A DNA stretch of 64,000 nt from Synergistes jonesii (GCF_000712295.1 NZ_JMKI01000051.1:1-64000); one strand, 5' to 3'; shown: positions 44,022 to 53,000, counted from the first letter of the stretch. Notes: generated by a model from the sequence alone, not told the origin. A program made the numbers and translations.

Positions 44022-44924
44022 TTAATGGCTCCTGCACGCCAAATACTCGGGCAGAAGCATTAAAAAATCATCTTCCGCGAAGAGCCCCGCAAGCGCGTCC
44101 TTAGCCGCGGCGGATTCCCGCGCCGCCATTTCGCGCGCGCGTTCAACGCCGTAAACGCTGACATGCGTCAGCTTGCCCTGCTCGGCGTCCTTGCCCGGCG
44201 TCTTGCCGAGTTCCTCCGCTGTCGCGGTCGAGTCAAGTATATCATCTACTATCTGAAAGGCGGAACCGAGATGCTCAGCGTATTCGGCGTATTTTGCAAG
44301 GAGCCTTTCGTCGGTGCAGCCGAGGGAAGCTCCGGTAAGCACGGCGGCCTTTATGAGGGCGCCGGTCTTCAGCTCCGCGATCCTGCTCACCGCGGCCGCG
44401 TCGTCGCCTTCGCAGCCGAACATGTCGAGCGCCTGACCTCCGCACACTCCGGCCGGGCCGATCGCCGCGGCGAAAGCCCTCATCGCGTTGAGCACATTCT
44501 GCGCCGGAATGTCTCTGAGCCGGGCCATCGGAAATTCGAGGGCCTGTACGAAGAGCGCGTCTCCCGCAAGCAGCGCGAGGGCCTCTCCGAAAAGAGCGTG
44601 GTTCGACGCTTTGCCGCGCCTCATCTCGTCGTCGTCCATGCAGGGCAGGTCGTCGTGTATCAATGTCGCCGTGTGGAGCATCTCAAGACCTATGGCCATA
44701 GGCATCGCGCTTTTCTCCGCTACGCCGCACTTCGCCGCGGCTTCAAGGCACAAGATCGGGCGGAGCCTCTTGCCGCCGGCGCGCAGCGAGTATTCCATCG
44801 CTTCAAAGAGCTTAGGCGGAACGCCGCGCGCGCGTATCGTTTCCGTTTCCGCGATGTATTTTTCGATCAGCGACGCGCCGGCGGCCAGCCTCTCCTTTAC
44901 AATCGCGATCCCTCTGTCATTCAT
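44022..44924 (-). CDS. ispA: Polyprenyl (farnesyl/geranylgeranyl) diphosphate synthase
   Basis: 300 residues. Head-to-tail prenyltransferase. First Asp-rich motif LIHDDLPCMDDDEMRRGKAS (about 85-104), with the DDxx(xx)D spacing of short-chain bacterial FPP synthases, and second motif FQIVDDILDSTAT. GGKRLRPIL and the GQALDMFG stretch are typical. Chain length is presumed C15-C20. Overlaps the end of xseB by 8 bp; the xseB-ispA-dxs order is classical. Confidence 0.94.
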   Translation of the reverse strand: MNDRGIAIVKERLAAGASLIEKYIAETETIRARGVPPKLFEAMEYSLRAGGKRLRPILCLEAAAKCGVAEKSAMPMAIGLEMLHTATLIHDDLPCMDDDEMRRGKASNHALFGEALALLAGDALFVQALEFPMARLRDIPAQNVLNAMRAFAAAIGPAGVCGGQALDMFGCEGDDAAAVSRIAELKTGALIKAAVLTGASLGCTDERLLAKYAEYAEHLGSAFQIVDDILDSTATAEELGKTPGKDAEQGKLTHVSVYGVERAREMAARESAAAKDALAGLFAEDDFLMLLPEYLACRSH

Positions 44925-45129
44925 CAGCAGAGCCCTTCCCCACGTCGTTTTCCTCTTCCTGCGAAAGCATCGTTATCTTCTGCTGAGCCTCCGCAAGGTA
45001 GGAGCGGCACTCGCGAATGAGTTTGACGCCGCGCTCGTATTCGCTGAGCGCGCTGTCGAGCGGCAGCGCGTCGCCCTCCATTTCCTTTAATATTTTTTCA
45101 AGCTCCGCCATCTTCTCGGCAAAATTCAT
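44917..45129 (-). CDS. xseB: Exodeoxyribonuclease VII small subunit
   Basis: 70 residues from MNFAEKMAELE (a TTG three codons earlier is an alternative). Alpha-helical subunit of the single-strand nuclease ExoVII. FAEKMAELEKILKEME and DSALSEYERGVKLIRECRSYLAEAQQKI match the family. xseA, which normally lies just upstream, is absent: the next gene is rpmB on the other strand. Heads the isoprenoid run. Confidence 0.92.
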   Translation of the reverse strand: MNFAEKMAELEKILKEMEGDALPLDSALSEYERGVKLIRECRSYLAEAQQKITMLSQEEENDVGKGSADE

Positions 45130-45240
45130 CCGATACAACCCCTTTCATATTTATGCGCCGCGGCAGGCCGCCGTGCGCGGTCCAGACTTGCTCTTATTCC
45201 CGCGGCGCGATTCCTCTTCGACCGATTTGCCCATAAGCTG

Positions 45241-45270
45241 TTGCAACTTCCGGCTTCGTTATGATACAAT
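45241..45270 (+). promoter_or_regulatory. rpmB promoter
   Basis: TTGCAA, an 18-bp spacer and TACAAT, about 40 bp before the rpmB start. Confidence 0.6.
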
Positions 45271-45311
45271 ACGCAGGTTGACTGCTTTAAATGAAGCAAG
45301 GAGGGAAACAA

Positions 45312-45506
45312 ATGTCAAAGTACTGTGACTGCTGCGGACGCGGCCCCGTAACAGGGAACGCCGTCAGCCATTCCAACCGCCATACGAGACGCCGCTGGCT
45401 CATCAACATTCAGAGCGTCAAGGTAGACGTAGGCGGAGGAGAAACGCGCAGACTTCATATCTGCACCAAGTGCCTTCGTTCCGGAAAAGTACAGAGAGCC
45501 GTTTAG
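45312..45506 (+). CDS. rpmB: 50S ribosomal protein L28
   Basis: 64 residues from MSKYCDCCGRGP, with AAGGAGG 7 nt upstream. Small basic ribosomal protein. SHSNRHTRRRW is the family signature, and CDCC with CTKC form a zinc ribbon, the C+ version of L28. Monocistronic: strong promoter before, terminator overlapping the stop codon after. Confidence 0.96.
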   Translation: MSKYCDCCGRGPVTGNAVSHSNRHTRRRWLINIQSVKVDVGGGETRRLHICTKCLRSGKVQRAV

Positions 45507-45521
45507 CGCGGCTCTTTTTTT
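45495..45521 (+). terminator. rpmB terminator
   Basis: AGAGCC / GGCTCT hairpin that includes the stop codon in its loop, then seven or eight T. Opposes the end of ftsK. Confidence 0.8.
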
Positions 45522-45528
45522 ATTCCCC

Positions 45529-48204
45529 TTACTCATCGCTTCCGCCGCTTTCAGCATCTTCCAAAAGCTCTTTCGCAGTCTCCTCGTCCACTAATATTTC
45601 GCGCGGGCGCGCTCCGTCCGCCGCCCCCACTATACCGAGCTGCTCCATCATATCTATCAGCCGCGACGCGCGCGAGAAACCTACGCGCAGTCGGCGCTGC
45701 AGGCCGCTCGCCGACGCTATGCCGGTCGACATGACCGTCTCCAGCGCCTCTTGGAGAAGCTCGTCGTCGTAGTCCCCGCCGTTTCCTCCGGAGGCTCCGT
45801 TCCCCTGATCTTCGATCTTTATAAATTCCGGCTCGCCGAAAGTATTCGTCATGTACGCCAGCCAGTCGGCAAGTATCTGGTCCGCGATCCACGGAGACTG
45901 CACGCGCAGCGGCTTCGGATGCTTAGTAGACGAGAAGAGCATGTCCCCCTTGCCTAAAAGTTTTTCCGCGCCGGCGCAGTCGATGATGGTGCGGGAGTCC
46001 GCGTTGCTAGGCAGAGTGAAGGCGACGCGCGCTGGAATGTTCGCTTTGATGAGCCCTGTGATTATGTTGACGGAGGGCCTTTGGGTCGCCAGCATCAGGT
46101 GAATGCCAGTGGCGCGCGCCATCTGGGCGAGGCGGCAAATATATTCCTCGACTTCCTTCGGCGCCGTCATCATCAGGTCGGCGAGCTCGTCGACGACGAT
46201 CACTATATGGTAGATGCGATCCTTCGGAAGCACCCTTTCATTATAGCCTTCGAGATTGCGCACGCGCAGCTTCGCGAAGGTGGTGTAGCGCTTCTCCATT
46301 TCACGTATCAGCCACGCGAGGGCCTGCACGGCCTTCTTCGGATCCGTGACAGGCGGCGTCAGAAGGTGCGGCAGTCTGTCATAGACGGCCATTTCGACGC
46401 GCTTCGGGTCCACGAGTATCATGCGCAGCTCCTCCGGCGTGCGCTTAGAACAGAGGCCGACTATGCAAGAGTTGATGAAAACGCTTTTACCGGAGCCCGT
46501 CGTCCCCGCAACGAGGAGGTGCGGCAGCTCTTCGAGTCCCACTACTACGGGATCGCCGTTCACCGCGACGCCGAAGGGCAGAGGGAGGGAGAGTTTCGTT
46601 TCGGCGAAGGCGTCGGCTTCGACGACGGTGCGCAGCGGGATGCCGCGGCGCTTCGGGTTCGGTATCTCGATTCCCACATAAGGCTTGCCGGGAATCGGCG
46701 CTTCGATGCGCAGGCTCGAAACGGCCATCGAAAGCGCTATATCGTTCGAAAGCGCGGCGACCTTGCTGACCTTAACTCCGGGGGCGAGTTGTATCCTGAA
46801 CTGTATGACCGTCGGACCGACGAGAATCTCCGCAAGATGCGACTCTATGCCGAACTGAGCGAGCGTCGACACTATCTTGCCGCCGAGCGGCGCAGCCCGC
46901 TCCTCGTCCATCTCGCCGTCCCGCGATTCGGCGGGGCCGAATATTTCGATCGGCGGCGGGAATATTCCCTGTCTTATACGCCTTCCGCCTTCGTCGCCGT
47001 AGTTGAAGCTGGGGTCTTGCACGACGGCGGGCGTGTTCGATGCTCCTTCGCGCGCGGCTTCGCTTTCCTCGGCGCGCCTTACGCTCTCGAGATCGTTGTA
47101 ATCTATTTCCAGATCGTCGAAGCCCTCTTCGGCACGTCCCGCGGGCGGCATACCCTCCAATGTCTCTGCCGCTCCGCACGCTGCCGCCCTCCTTTCAAAG
47201 ACGGACGCTTCAGGCTTCGGCTTTCCGCCCCAAGCGGCATAAACGTCTGCTTCAGCTTCTTCGCCGGGCTCTCTCGTAAACTTGTATTCCGTTCCGGAAG
47301 AGTCCGGCACCTTCGTTATCCTGTATCTGGCGCGCGGCCTTCCCTCTTCGTGACGATAATTATCGTATCCTTCGCTTCCCCGCTCACAGAAGCCCTCAGG
47401 CTTTTCCTCGCCGTAAGCGAAGTAGTCGCCTTCCTCGAACTCGGAGATGTTCGGCGCCTCTTTTCCGTAGGGCGCTTCAGCGCCGGCATCCTCTTCATTT
47501 TCATTTTCGGCGGACTCAGCCTCCTCAGCTTCGGCGCCGTCGGCGATATCGGCGTCGCTATAGGAAGGAGCATCCCCTTTTCGTAAGCGCGGCAGGGCGA
47601 GCTTGAACTCGGGCAGCTTTAGCAAAGGCAGTTTGGGCAGTTTTATATATGATAAAATATGAATATTATATGCAAAAAGTATCAAATAGAGCAAAAGGGC
47701 GCCGATTATAAACGTGCCCACTACCCCGGTCGTCCTGTAAATCAGCAGGCTGAACAAGGCTCCGAAGCTGCCGGCCGAATTCCAGCAGAGGCGCGCCTCC
47801 CCTTCGTCCGCCGTAAGAAAGTTAAGGCCGAATAGCAACGAAAGGAGCAGGAAAATAGCGGTCGAAGAACAAAGATGTCTGTAAAAATTTTCCCTGCCTC
47901 TTGAAAGCAGCGAGGAGGAGAGCGCGTAGAGCAGGAATAACAGCGGAATTATTACGGCTCCGCCGACCTTCGTAAGAAGGAGCGCCGCGATTTTCGCGCC
48001 GAAATTTCCGGTCCATGAGGTGTAGAGGGAGGCGATAACAAAGACAGTGAAGAGCAACAACAGGACGGCGGCGATTTTAAGCGCCGCTGCCAGCTGAGCC
48101 AAGCCCCTCGCCGCGCGCTCTTTTATATCCGCGATGCGCTGTCCGCGTTTTGCCCTCTCCGCCTTCTGCGTCTTTTTCCTTCTTTTCGGCAGCTGTTCTT
48201 CCAT
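45529..48204 (-). CDS. ftsK: DNA translocase FtsK/SpoIIIE
   Basis: 891 residues. Pumps chromosomal DNA through the closing septum. N-terminal part with about four membrane segments (about 40-190), an acidic Glu/Ala-rich linker (about 210-410), then the RecA-like motor with AGTTGSGKSVFINSCI (Walker A), HIVIVVDELADLMM (Walker B) and LATQRPSVNIITGLIKANIPARVAF. The C-terminal gamma winged helix, which reads KOPS-type sites, is seen as STGIASASGLQRRLRVGFSRASRLIDMME. Intact; last gene of the mltG-to-ftsK run. Confidence 0.96.
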   Translation of the reverse strand: MEEQLPKRRKKTQKAERAKRGQRIADIKERAARGLAQLAAALKIAAVLLLLFTVFVIASLYTSWTGNFGAKIAALLLTKVGGAVIIPLLFLLYALSSSLLSRGRENFYRHLCSSTAIFLLLSLLFGLNFLTADEGEARLCWNSAGSFGALFSLLIYRTTGVVGTFIIGALLLYLILFAYNIHILSYIKLPKLPLLKLPEFKLALPRLRKGDAPSYSDADIADGAEAEEAESAENENEEDAGAEAPYGKEAPNISEFEEGDYFAYGEEKPEGFCERGSEGYDNYRHEEGRPRARYRITKVPDSSGTEYKFTREPGEEAEADVYAAWGGKPKPEASVFERRAAACGAAETLEGMPPAGRAEEGFDDLEIDYNDLESVRRAEESEAAREGASNTPAVVQDPSFNYGDEGGRRIRQGIFPPPIEIFGPAESRDGEMDEERAAPLGGKIVSTLAQFGIESHLAEILVGPTVIQFRIQLAPGVKVSKVAALSNDIALSMAVSSLRIEAPIPGKPYVGIEIPNPKRRGIPLRTVVEADAFAETKLSLPLPFGVAVNGDPVVVGLEELPHLLVAGTTGSGKSVFINSCIVGLCSKRTPEELRMILVDPKRVEMAVYDRLPHLLTPPVTDPKKAVQALAWLIREMEKRYTTFAKLRVRNLEGYNERVLPKDRIYHIVIVVDELADLMMTAPKEVEEYICRLAQMARATGIHLMLATQRPSVNIITGLIKANIPARVAFTLPSNADSRTIIDCAGAEKLLGKGDMLFSSTKHPKPLRVQSPWIADQILADWLAYMTNTFGEPEFIKIEDQGNGASGGNGGDYDDELLQEALETVMSTGIASASGLQRRLRVGFSRASRLIDMMEQLGIVGAADGARPREILVDEETAKELLEDAESGGSDE

Positions 48205-49569
48205 TTAAACCTCGCTTCCTCCGACCGTGAGCCCTTCGATCAACATCGACGGCTGCCCGTCAGTGACGGGCACGCTCTGCCCCGCCTTGCCGCAAATTCC
48301 CGGGTCCATGACAAGATTATGGCCGAGAGCCGAGATATTCGCAAGCGCGGCCGGACCGTTGCCGGTCAATATCGCGCCGCGCACGGGCTCGCCGATTCTG
48401 CCCTTTTCGATCAGATAGCCTTCCGTAACGTGGAAGACGAAGTCGCCGGACGTCGGGTCGACCTCGCCGCCTCCCATCTTCTTCACATAGAGCCCCTTCT
48501 CCGCTCTCGCGAGCATCTCGTCGAAGTCGTCGCGTCCTGGCAGCAGGAAGGTGTTGCTCATGCGGGGCACGGGGACGCTCCTGTAAGATTCGCGCCGACC
48601 ATTGCCCGTTAAAGGCATACCGTAGAGCCACGACGAAAGCACGTCGGTCATGTAGCGCTTGAGCACGCCGTTTTCTATAAGGATCGTGCGTTCTGCGGGG
48701 GTACCCTCGTCGTCGCATCTGAAAGAGCCGTAGAGCCCTGCGAGAGTCGCGTCGTCGACCATCGTGACGTTCTCCTGCGCTACCTTCTCGCCTATGCGAC
48801 CGCGGTAAACGGAGCTGTCTTTTTCAACTATATCGGCTTCCAGCCCATGTCCGCAGGCCTCGTGCACGATCGTACCGCCGGCTTCGCCGTCCATCAGCAC
48901 ATTCATCACGCCGGCGGGGCACGCTCTGGCGCCGAGCATCAGCACAGCGCGCCGCAGCGCCGTCTCGGCGATTTCAAGAGGCGCAGAAGTTTCCCAGAAA
49001 TCTTTTTCCGGCAGCGAAAAGCAGCGGCGCTCTCTGCCCGTCTGGAGCACGCCGTCCTTTTCGACTATCACCTGAACGGAGAAAGAAGAATAAAAGCGCG
49101 CGTCGAACGCCGTAGCGCCGTCCGGCTTCACTACCGCGAAGCGCCTGTGCAACAAAGAATATCTGTAAGAGGTCTGGCGTATACAATCCGCCTCTTTTTT
49201 TACAGCGTCGTCCATTTCGCGGAAGAATTCAGCCGAAGGCGGCGCCATGGGGGTTTCGCGATCGATAAGAGGCCTGTGCGAATCGGATGCTTTGATTCCC
49301 GCGATCGAAGCTGATTCCGCGCAGTCTACGAAGGAGGAGGAAACCTGAGCGAGCGCATTTCCCGGCGTATGCGAATAAAAAGTTTTCCCTCCGATTATTA
49401 TGCGGCTTCCGGCGCCGTCGGATATAGACGACGATATCTCGTCTATCTTTCCATCCTCGTAATGCAGCGAATGCCCTTCGCCGCTCTGTATATATATGTC
49501 GGCGTAGTCGGCCCCGCCCTTCAGCGCCTTTTTTATGCTGTCGTGCAAGAATTCAAATTTGTCGCTCAT
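48205..49569 (-). CDS. tldD: TldD-family metalloprotease
   Basis: 454 residues from MSDKFEFLHDS. The HExxxH zinc motif is present as IVHEACGHGLEAD and the C-terminal GNGPAALANISALGHNLVMDPGICGKAGQSVPVTDGQPSMLIEGLTVGG closes the active barrel. TldD works with its paralogue TldE/PmbA to degrade unfolded or modified peptides; no second subunit gene is nearby. The start overlaps the DUF4911 gene by 17 bp, and the stop abuts the ftsK start. Confidence 0.94.
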   Translation of the reverse strand: MSDKFEFLHDSIKKALKGGADYADIYIQSGEGHSLHYEDGKIDEISSSISDGAGSRIIIGGKTFYSHTPGNALAQVSSSFVDCAESASIAGIKASDSHRPLIDRETPMAPPSAEFFREMDDAVKKEADCIRQTSYRYSLLHRRFAVVKPDGATAFDARFYSSFSVQVIVEKDGVLQTGRERRCFSLPEKDFWETSAPLEIAETALRRAVLMLGARACPAGVMNVLMDGEAGGTIVHEACGHGLEADIVEKDSSVYRGRIGEKVAQENVTMVDDATLAGLYGSFRCDDEGTPAERTILIENGVLKRYMTDVLSSWLYGMPLTGNGRRESYRSVPVPRMSNTFLLPGRDDFDEMLARAEKGLYVKKMGGGEVDPTSGDFVFHVTEGYLIEKGRIGEPVRGAILTGNGPAALANISALGHNLVMDPGICGKAGQSVPVTDGQPSMLIEGLTVGGSEV

Positions 49570-49813
49570 TGTCTCTTTCGTCCGCCTCTGTTTCCTTATC
49601 TTCCTCAATATCTACGCCTTCGGCGCGCAGTGCCGCGAGCAGTTCGAAGAGATAGCGCTGCTGCTCATTCGGAGAAAAAATCGTAATTTTGCCCGCCTTC
49701 GCATCGTCTGTCTGCAAAAAGCCTATGCCTTCGGCCGCGTCGATTATCCAGCTTATATAGTATATATCCTTATGCGGCACTGTGAAATGCAGCGCCGCTA
49801 TCTCCGGCTTCAC
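49553..49813 (-). CDS. DUF4911 family protein
   Basis: 86 residues. HKDIYYISWIIDAAEGIGFLQTDD followed by GKITIFSPNEQQRYLFELLAALR matches DUF4911, small cytoplasmic proteins of unknown function found in anaerobes and deltaproteobacteria. They are thought to have an ACT-like fold, which is recollection rather than a search. Acidic C-terminal tail. ATGA overlap with mltG upstream and overlap with tldD downstream show an operon with tight translational coupling. Confidence 0.75.
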   Translation of the reverse strand: MKPEIAALHFTVPHKDIYYISWIIDAAEGIGFLQTDDAKAGKITIFSPNEQQRYLFELLAALRAEGVDIEEDKETEADERDNERQI

Positions 49814-50820
49814 AGTCCGAGCTCCTTTTGCTTCCTAAGGTGTTCTTCGTAGCTCTTGCTGAAGACGTGCCTTCCGTCCCTTCCCGCGAAGAAAAAGAGG
49901 AAATCGCTCTTCCTGGGGTGCAGCGCCGCGAGCCACGACTGCGCCGACGGCACGCATATCGGCGACGGCGGCAGTCCTTCGTTCCTATATGTATTATAAG
50001 GGGAATCGATTTTCAAGTCGCCGTACGAAAGATTTCTCTTCTTAACGCCGCGTTCGCCCCACGCGTAGACGACGCTCGCGCAGGATTGAAGCCGCATTTT
50101 TTTCTGCATGCGGCTCAAGAATATGCCGGCGAGCAGTGGGCGTTCGTCTGCGGCCTTCGCCTCTCCTTCAACGAGCGAGGCGAGTATTCCGCTTTGAAGC
50201 ACGACCTCCTTCCGCGAATTTTTCGGCAGCTCCGAACCTACGCGTTCAAGCCACAGAGCCGACGCCCTTTTTATAAACTCGGCCGCCGCACCCTTTCCCG
50301 GGGCGACGAAATAAGTCTCGGGCAGAAGGAATATCATGCGAGCATCAGCGCTATCGGGGAGATATTCGCGTACCCCGCTGTGAAAATTTCCGTCGTCCTT
50401 CATCGCAGCGACGAAGAGCTCGCGCCCTCCCTCTTCGTAGTCGAAGAGCGCGGCAAGAGCGCGGCTGCCCGAGCCAGGGATGAGAGTGATCTTATTCGCT
50501 TCCGGCTTCGCATTCGCAAGCTGGCGCGCTACGCCTTTAGGAGTCGATTTGAAAAGTCTGTAAAGTCCGGGTTTTATCGCACGGTCTATCCCCAACTCGG
50601 CCATCGCGTGCGAAAGCGCCTGAGCGTCGTCTGCGACTCCGCCCTTTTCAAAAATCGCAGCCGCTTCCAGCGCGGAAGCTCCGCCGGGAATCACGACCTC
50701 TATTTTCTGCGAAAGAGTATGGGGCAGTTCCGGGCAGGCGAAAGGGAGATAAAAAACGACAAACGAATAAAGGGCCGCCGCTATAAGAAAAAGTATCAGA
50801 TCTTCGTTTTTCTTCGGCAC
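49810..50820 (-). CDS. mltG: Endolytic murein transglycosylase MltG
   Basis: 336 residues. One N-terminal membrane anchor (about 8-28), then a periplasmic YceG domain that cleaves nascent peptidoglycan strands. The catalytic Glu is in GILASLVEGEAKAADERPLLAGIFLSRM. IDSPYNTYRNEGLPPSPICVPSAQSWLAALHP and FFFAGRDGRHVFSKSYEEH are diagnostic C-terminal blocks. First gene of the mltG-DUF4911-tldD-ftsK run, with a promoter just upstream. Confidence 0.95.
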   Translation of the reverse strand: MPKKNEDLILFLIAAALYSFVVFYLPFACPELPHTLSQKIEVVIPGGASALEAAAIFEKGGVADDAQALSHAMAELGIDRAIKPGLYRLFKSTPKGVARQLANAKPEANKITLIPGSGSRALAALFDYEEGGRELFVAAMKDDGNFHSGVREYLPDSADARMIFLLPETYFVAPGKGAAAEFIKRASALWLERVGSELPKNSRKEVVLQSGILASLVEGEAKAADERPLLAGIFLSRMQKKMRLQSCASVVYAWGERGVKKRNLSYGDLKIDSPYNTYRNEGLPPSPICVPSAQSWLAALHPRKSDFLFFFAGRDGRHVFSKSYEEHLRKQKELGL

Positions 50821-50852
50821 AACGCTCTACCCCCGCCAATCGCATTCCCGTT

Positions 50853-50880
50853 ATTATATAGTAAAATCAGCTTATTGTAA
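50853..50880 (-). promoter_or_regulatory. mltG operon promoter
   Basis: In minus sense TTACAA, a 16-bp spacer and TATAAT, about 33 bp before the mltG start. Confidence 0.6.
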
Positions 50881-50930
50881 GCAAAGGGCAAGGGCCGAAA
50901 GAGGCGCCGCCCGGCTTAAATACAGCTGAT

Positions 50931-50959
50931 TTGCATTTTTCACAATTTTGATGTACAAT
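50931..50959 (+). promoter_or_regulatory. veg promoter
   Basis: TTGCAT, a 17-bp spacer and TACAAT, 28 bp before the veg start. Confidence 0.65.
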
Positions 50960-50987
50960 ATCCAAATGATTGGCGGAGGTGTTGAAG

Positions 50988-51233
50988 ATGGCGATGTCTA
51001 TAGAATCGATTCGGGAAACGGTATCCCTTCACAAGGGGGCGAAAATCTCCTACCGCGCAGCCAACGGCAGACGCAAAATTGAAGAGCGCACAGGAATAAT
51101 AAAGGAGACATACCCCAGCCTCTTCACAGTTTTCATTGAGTCACAGCAGAGCATCATCTCGTTCAGCTATACGGATCTGCTCACAAAAGAAGTCGAATTG
51201 CAGCTGGAACCGAGCGGAAAGAGCATAATCTAA
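50988..51233 (+). CDS. veg: Veg family protein
   Basis: 81 residues from MAMSIESIRETV, with GGAGGT 7 nt upstream. Small beta-rich cytoplasmic protein; in B. subtilis Veg stimulates biofilm gene expression. The blocks IRETVSLHKGAKISYRAANGRRKIEERTGII and YPSLFTVFI...ISFSYTDLLTKEVEL are diagnostic. It precedes ispE and purR as in Bacillus, though sspF is missing. Own promoter and a strong terminator. Confidence 0.92.
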   Translation: MAMSIESIRETVSLHKGAKISYRAANGRRKIEERTGIIKETYPSLFTVFIESQQSIISFSYTDLLTKEVELQLEPSGKSII

Positions 51234-51243
51234 CCGGATTCGT

Positions 51244-51273
51244 AAAAGCCCCGGCTTGCTGCCGGGGCTTTTT
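51244..51273 (+). terminator. veg terminator
   Basis: AAAAGCCCCGGC / GCCGGGGCTTTTT, 12-bp stem with a 5-nt loop and T-run. Confidence 0.9.
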
Positions 51274-51298
51274 CGTTATTTTCACTTTGAGGAGAAAG

Positions 51299-52162
51299 AT
51301 GGAAATTACACTCTCATGCCCCGTGAAATTAAATCTGACACTGCGGGTCCTTTCCCGCAGGCCTGACGGCTATCACGAACTCTATTCACTTTTTTGGAAA
51401 AAATATTCGGACGAAAGGTTGACAATTTCTCAAAATTGCGATGAAATTATGGGAGATTCTCTGGACGTCAGCGGAACGGAGATCGACGGCGAAAATCTGG
51501 TGACAAAGGCGCTTGCCGCAGCAAGGCGCTCCTTCGGCGGAATACCGGCGCTGAAGATGAAGCTTGATAAAATTTTTCCCGCCGGAAGCGGCATAGGAGC
51601 CGGAAGCGGAAACGCGGCGGCCCTCCTTTCGTGGCTTGCCGACAATTATGCGCTTTCGCTGTCGGCAGGCGAGATCGGAAAGCTTGGCGCCGACGTTTCC
51701 TTTCTCGCGCAGAAATACGAGATGGCCGAAGCGCGCGGGATAGGCGAGATACTCGAGCCGGTCGGGGCCGCGCCGCCCCTCTGCTGGCTGCTCGCCTTTC
51801 CCTCTTGGAGTTCGAATACCAAAGAAGCGTATTCGGCGCTCGACGAAATGCGCGGCAGAGATTACGCGCCGATGACGCCGATGGAAGCCGCGAACGAGGC
51901 GAGGAACTGCGTCAAAACGCTCGCCGGCGGCGGCAGGAGCGGCCTGCTGCCGAACGATTTCTATCCGCTGCTCGCTGAGAGACACGGCGAATACAAAACG
52001 GCGGAAAAAATCGCGGAAGAGAGCGGGGCCGCGGGCTGGGGGCTCTGCGGCAGCGGAAGCGCCTTCTTCGCGCTCTACGCCGACATCGAGGCGGCCGAAA
52101 GAGCCGGGAGTGAGCGCTTCGCGCGCGAAAAATGGATAATAAAAACACATTACCTGGAGTGA
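51299..52162 (+). CDS. ispE: 4-diphosphocytidyl-2-C-methyl-D-erythritol kinase
   Basis: 287 residues from MEITLSCPVKLNLTLRV, with GAGGAGAAAG immediately upstream. GHMP kinase of the MEP pathway, acting between the two activities of the IspDF fusion. CPVKLNLTLRVLSRRPDGYHEL (N-terminal motif), PAGSGIGAGSGNAAALL (ATP loop; GxGLGGGSS is usual and is relaxed here) and GLCGSGSAFFALY (motif 3). Followed by purR after 5 bp. Low identity to consensus but all three GHMP motifs are present. Confidence 0.9.
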   Translation: MEITLSCPVKLNLTLRVLSRRPDGYHELYSLFWKKYSDERLTISQNCDEIMGDSLDVSGTEIDGENLVTKALAAARRSFGGIPALKMKLDKIFPAGSGIGAGSGNAAALLSWLADNYALSLSAGEIGKLGADVSFLAQKYEMAEARGIGEILEPVGAAPPLCWLLAFPSWSSNTKEAYSALDEMRGRDYAPMTPMEAANEARNCVKTLAGGGRSGLLPNDFYPLLAERHGEYKTAEKIAEESGAAGWGLCGSGSAFFALYADIEAAERAGSERFAREKWIIKTHYLE

Positions 52163-52167
52163 TAAAC

Positions 52168-52971
52168 ATGAGAGGTCAAAGAACAGAAAGATTAGTCAGA
52201 TTAGCTGCGAAGTTTATGCTCTCTCCGTCAAAGCTCATATCGCTGACCGACCTTGCAAATAAATTCAACGTATCCAAGACGGTAATCAGCGACGACGTGG
52301 AAGTGATAAATTCCGCAATGGAAGAAGAGGGCTTCGGGCAGATGCAGGTCGACCGAGGCAGAAGCGGCGGCGCGCGTTTTATTCCGCTGTGCACCCCGCA
52401 GTACAGAGACACTATCCTCTCCGAGATAGCGGTGAGGCTCTCCGACCCGGAAAGAAATCTTCCCGGGGGGCTCATATATTACAGCGACTTGATATTCAAC
52501 CCTGAAACTGCCCTGACGCTCGGCTACTGCATGGCGTCCCTTTTCACCGAGACTGAGCCGGACGTCGTCATGACGTCGGAGGTCAAAGGGATACCGGTCG
52601 CGATGTTCGCGGCCTACGCTCTCGGAGTGCCGCTCGCCGTCTGCCGTTTCCGCAACCGCCCGAGCGACGGCGCGGCGGTAGGCGTCCATTATCCTACGGC
52701 GAACGGAGACGTCAAGACCATGTATATAGGCACCCGCCAGCTGCAGCAGGGCGCCCGCGTGCTCATCGTCGACGACTTCATGCGCGGGGGCAGCACCGCG
52801 TCGGGAATGCTTCTGATGGCGAAGCAGTTCGAAGCCGAGGTTACGGGCGTCGGCGTCTTCATCGCCTACGACGAGCCAAAGATAAAGTCCGTGCCGAACT
52901 ACCGTTCGCTGCTAACTCTGCATAACATGGAAGGGGAAAACCGCCTCAGCGTGACGAAGCAGAAAGATTAG
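52168..52971 (+). CDS. purR: Pur operon repressor, PurR (Bacillus type)
   Basis: 267 residues from MRGQRTERLVRLAAKFM. An N-terminal winged helix (about 1-75, LTDLANKFNVSKTVISDDVEVIN) is joined to a phosphoribosyltransferase-like domain with the PRPP loop VLIVDDFMRGGSTASGML. In B. subtilis this protein represses purine genes and is released by PRPP. The enzymatic function is lost in the family. The ispE-purR order is the same as in Bacillus. A longer frame start inside ispE has no site. Confidence 0.93.
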   Translation: MRGQRTERLVRLAAKFMLSPSKLISLTDLANKFNVSKTVISDDVEVINSAMEEEGFGQMQVDRGRSGGARFIPLCTPQYRDTILSEIAVRLSDPERNLPGGLIYYSDLIFNPETALTLGYCMASLFTETEPDVVMTSEVKGIPVAMFAAYALGVPLAVCRFRNRPSDGAAVGVHYPTANGDVKTMYIGTRQLQQGARVLIVDDFMRGGSTASGMLLMAKQFEAEVTGVGVFIAYDEPKIKSVPNYRSLLTLHNMEGENRLSVTKQKD

Positions 52972-53000
52972 CCGGCAACGCGTTGCAAAAAAAGATACGA

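Noticed and set aside
46081-47586. 501-codon open frame antisense to ftsK
   Set aside because: Shadow of the FtsK coding frame, no ribosome-binding site and no recognisable domain.
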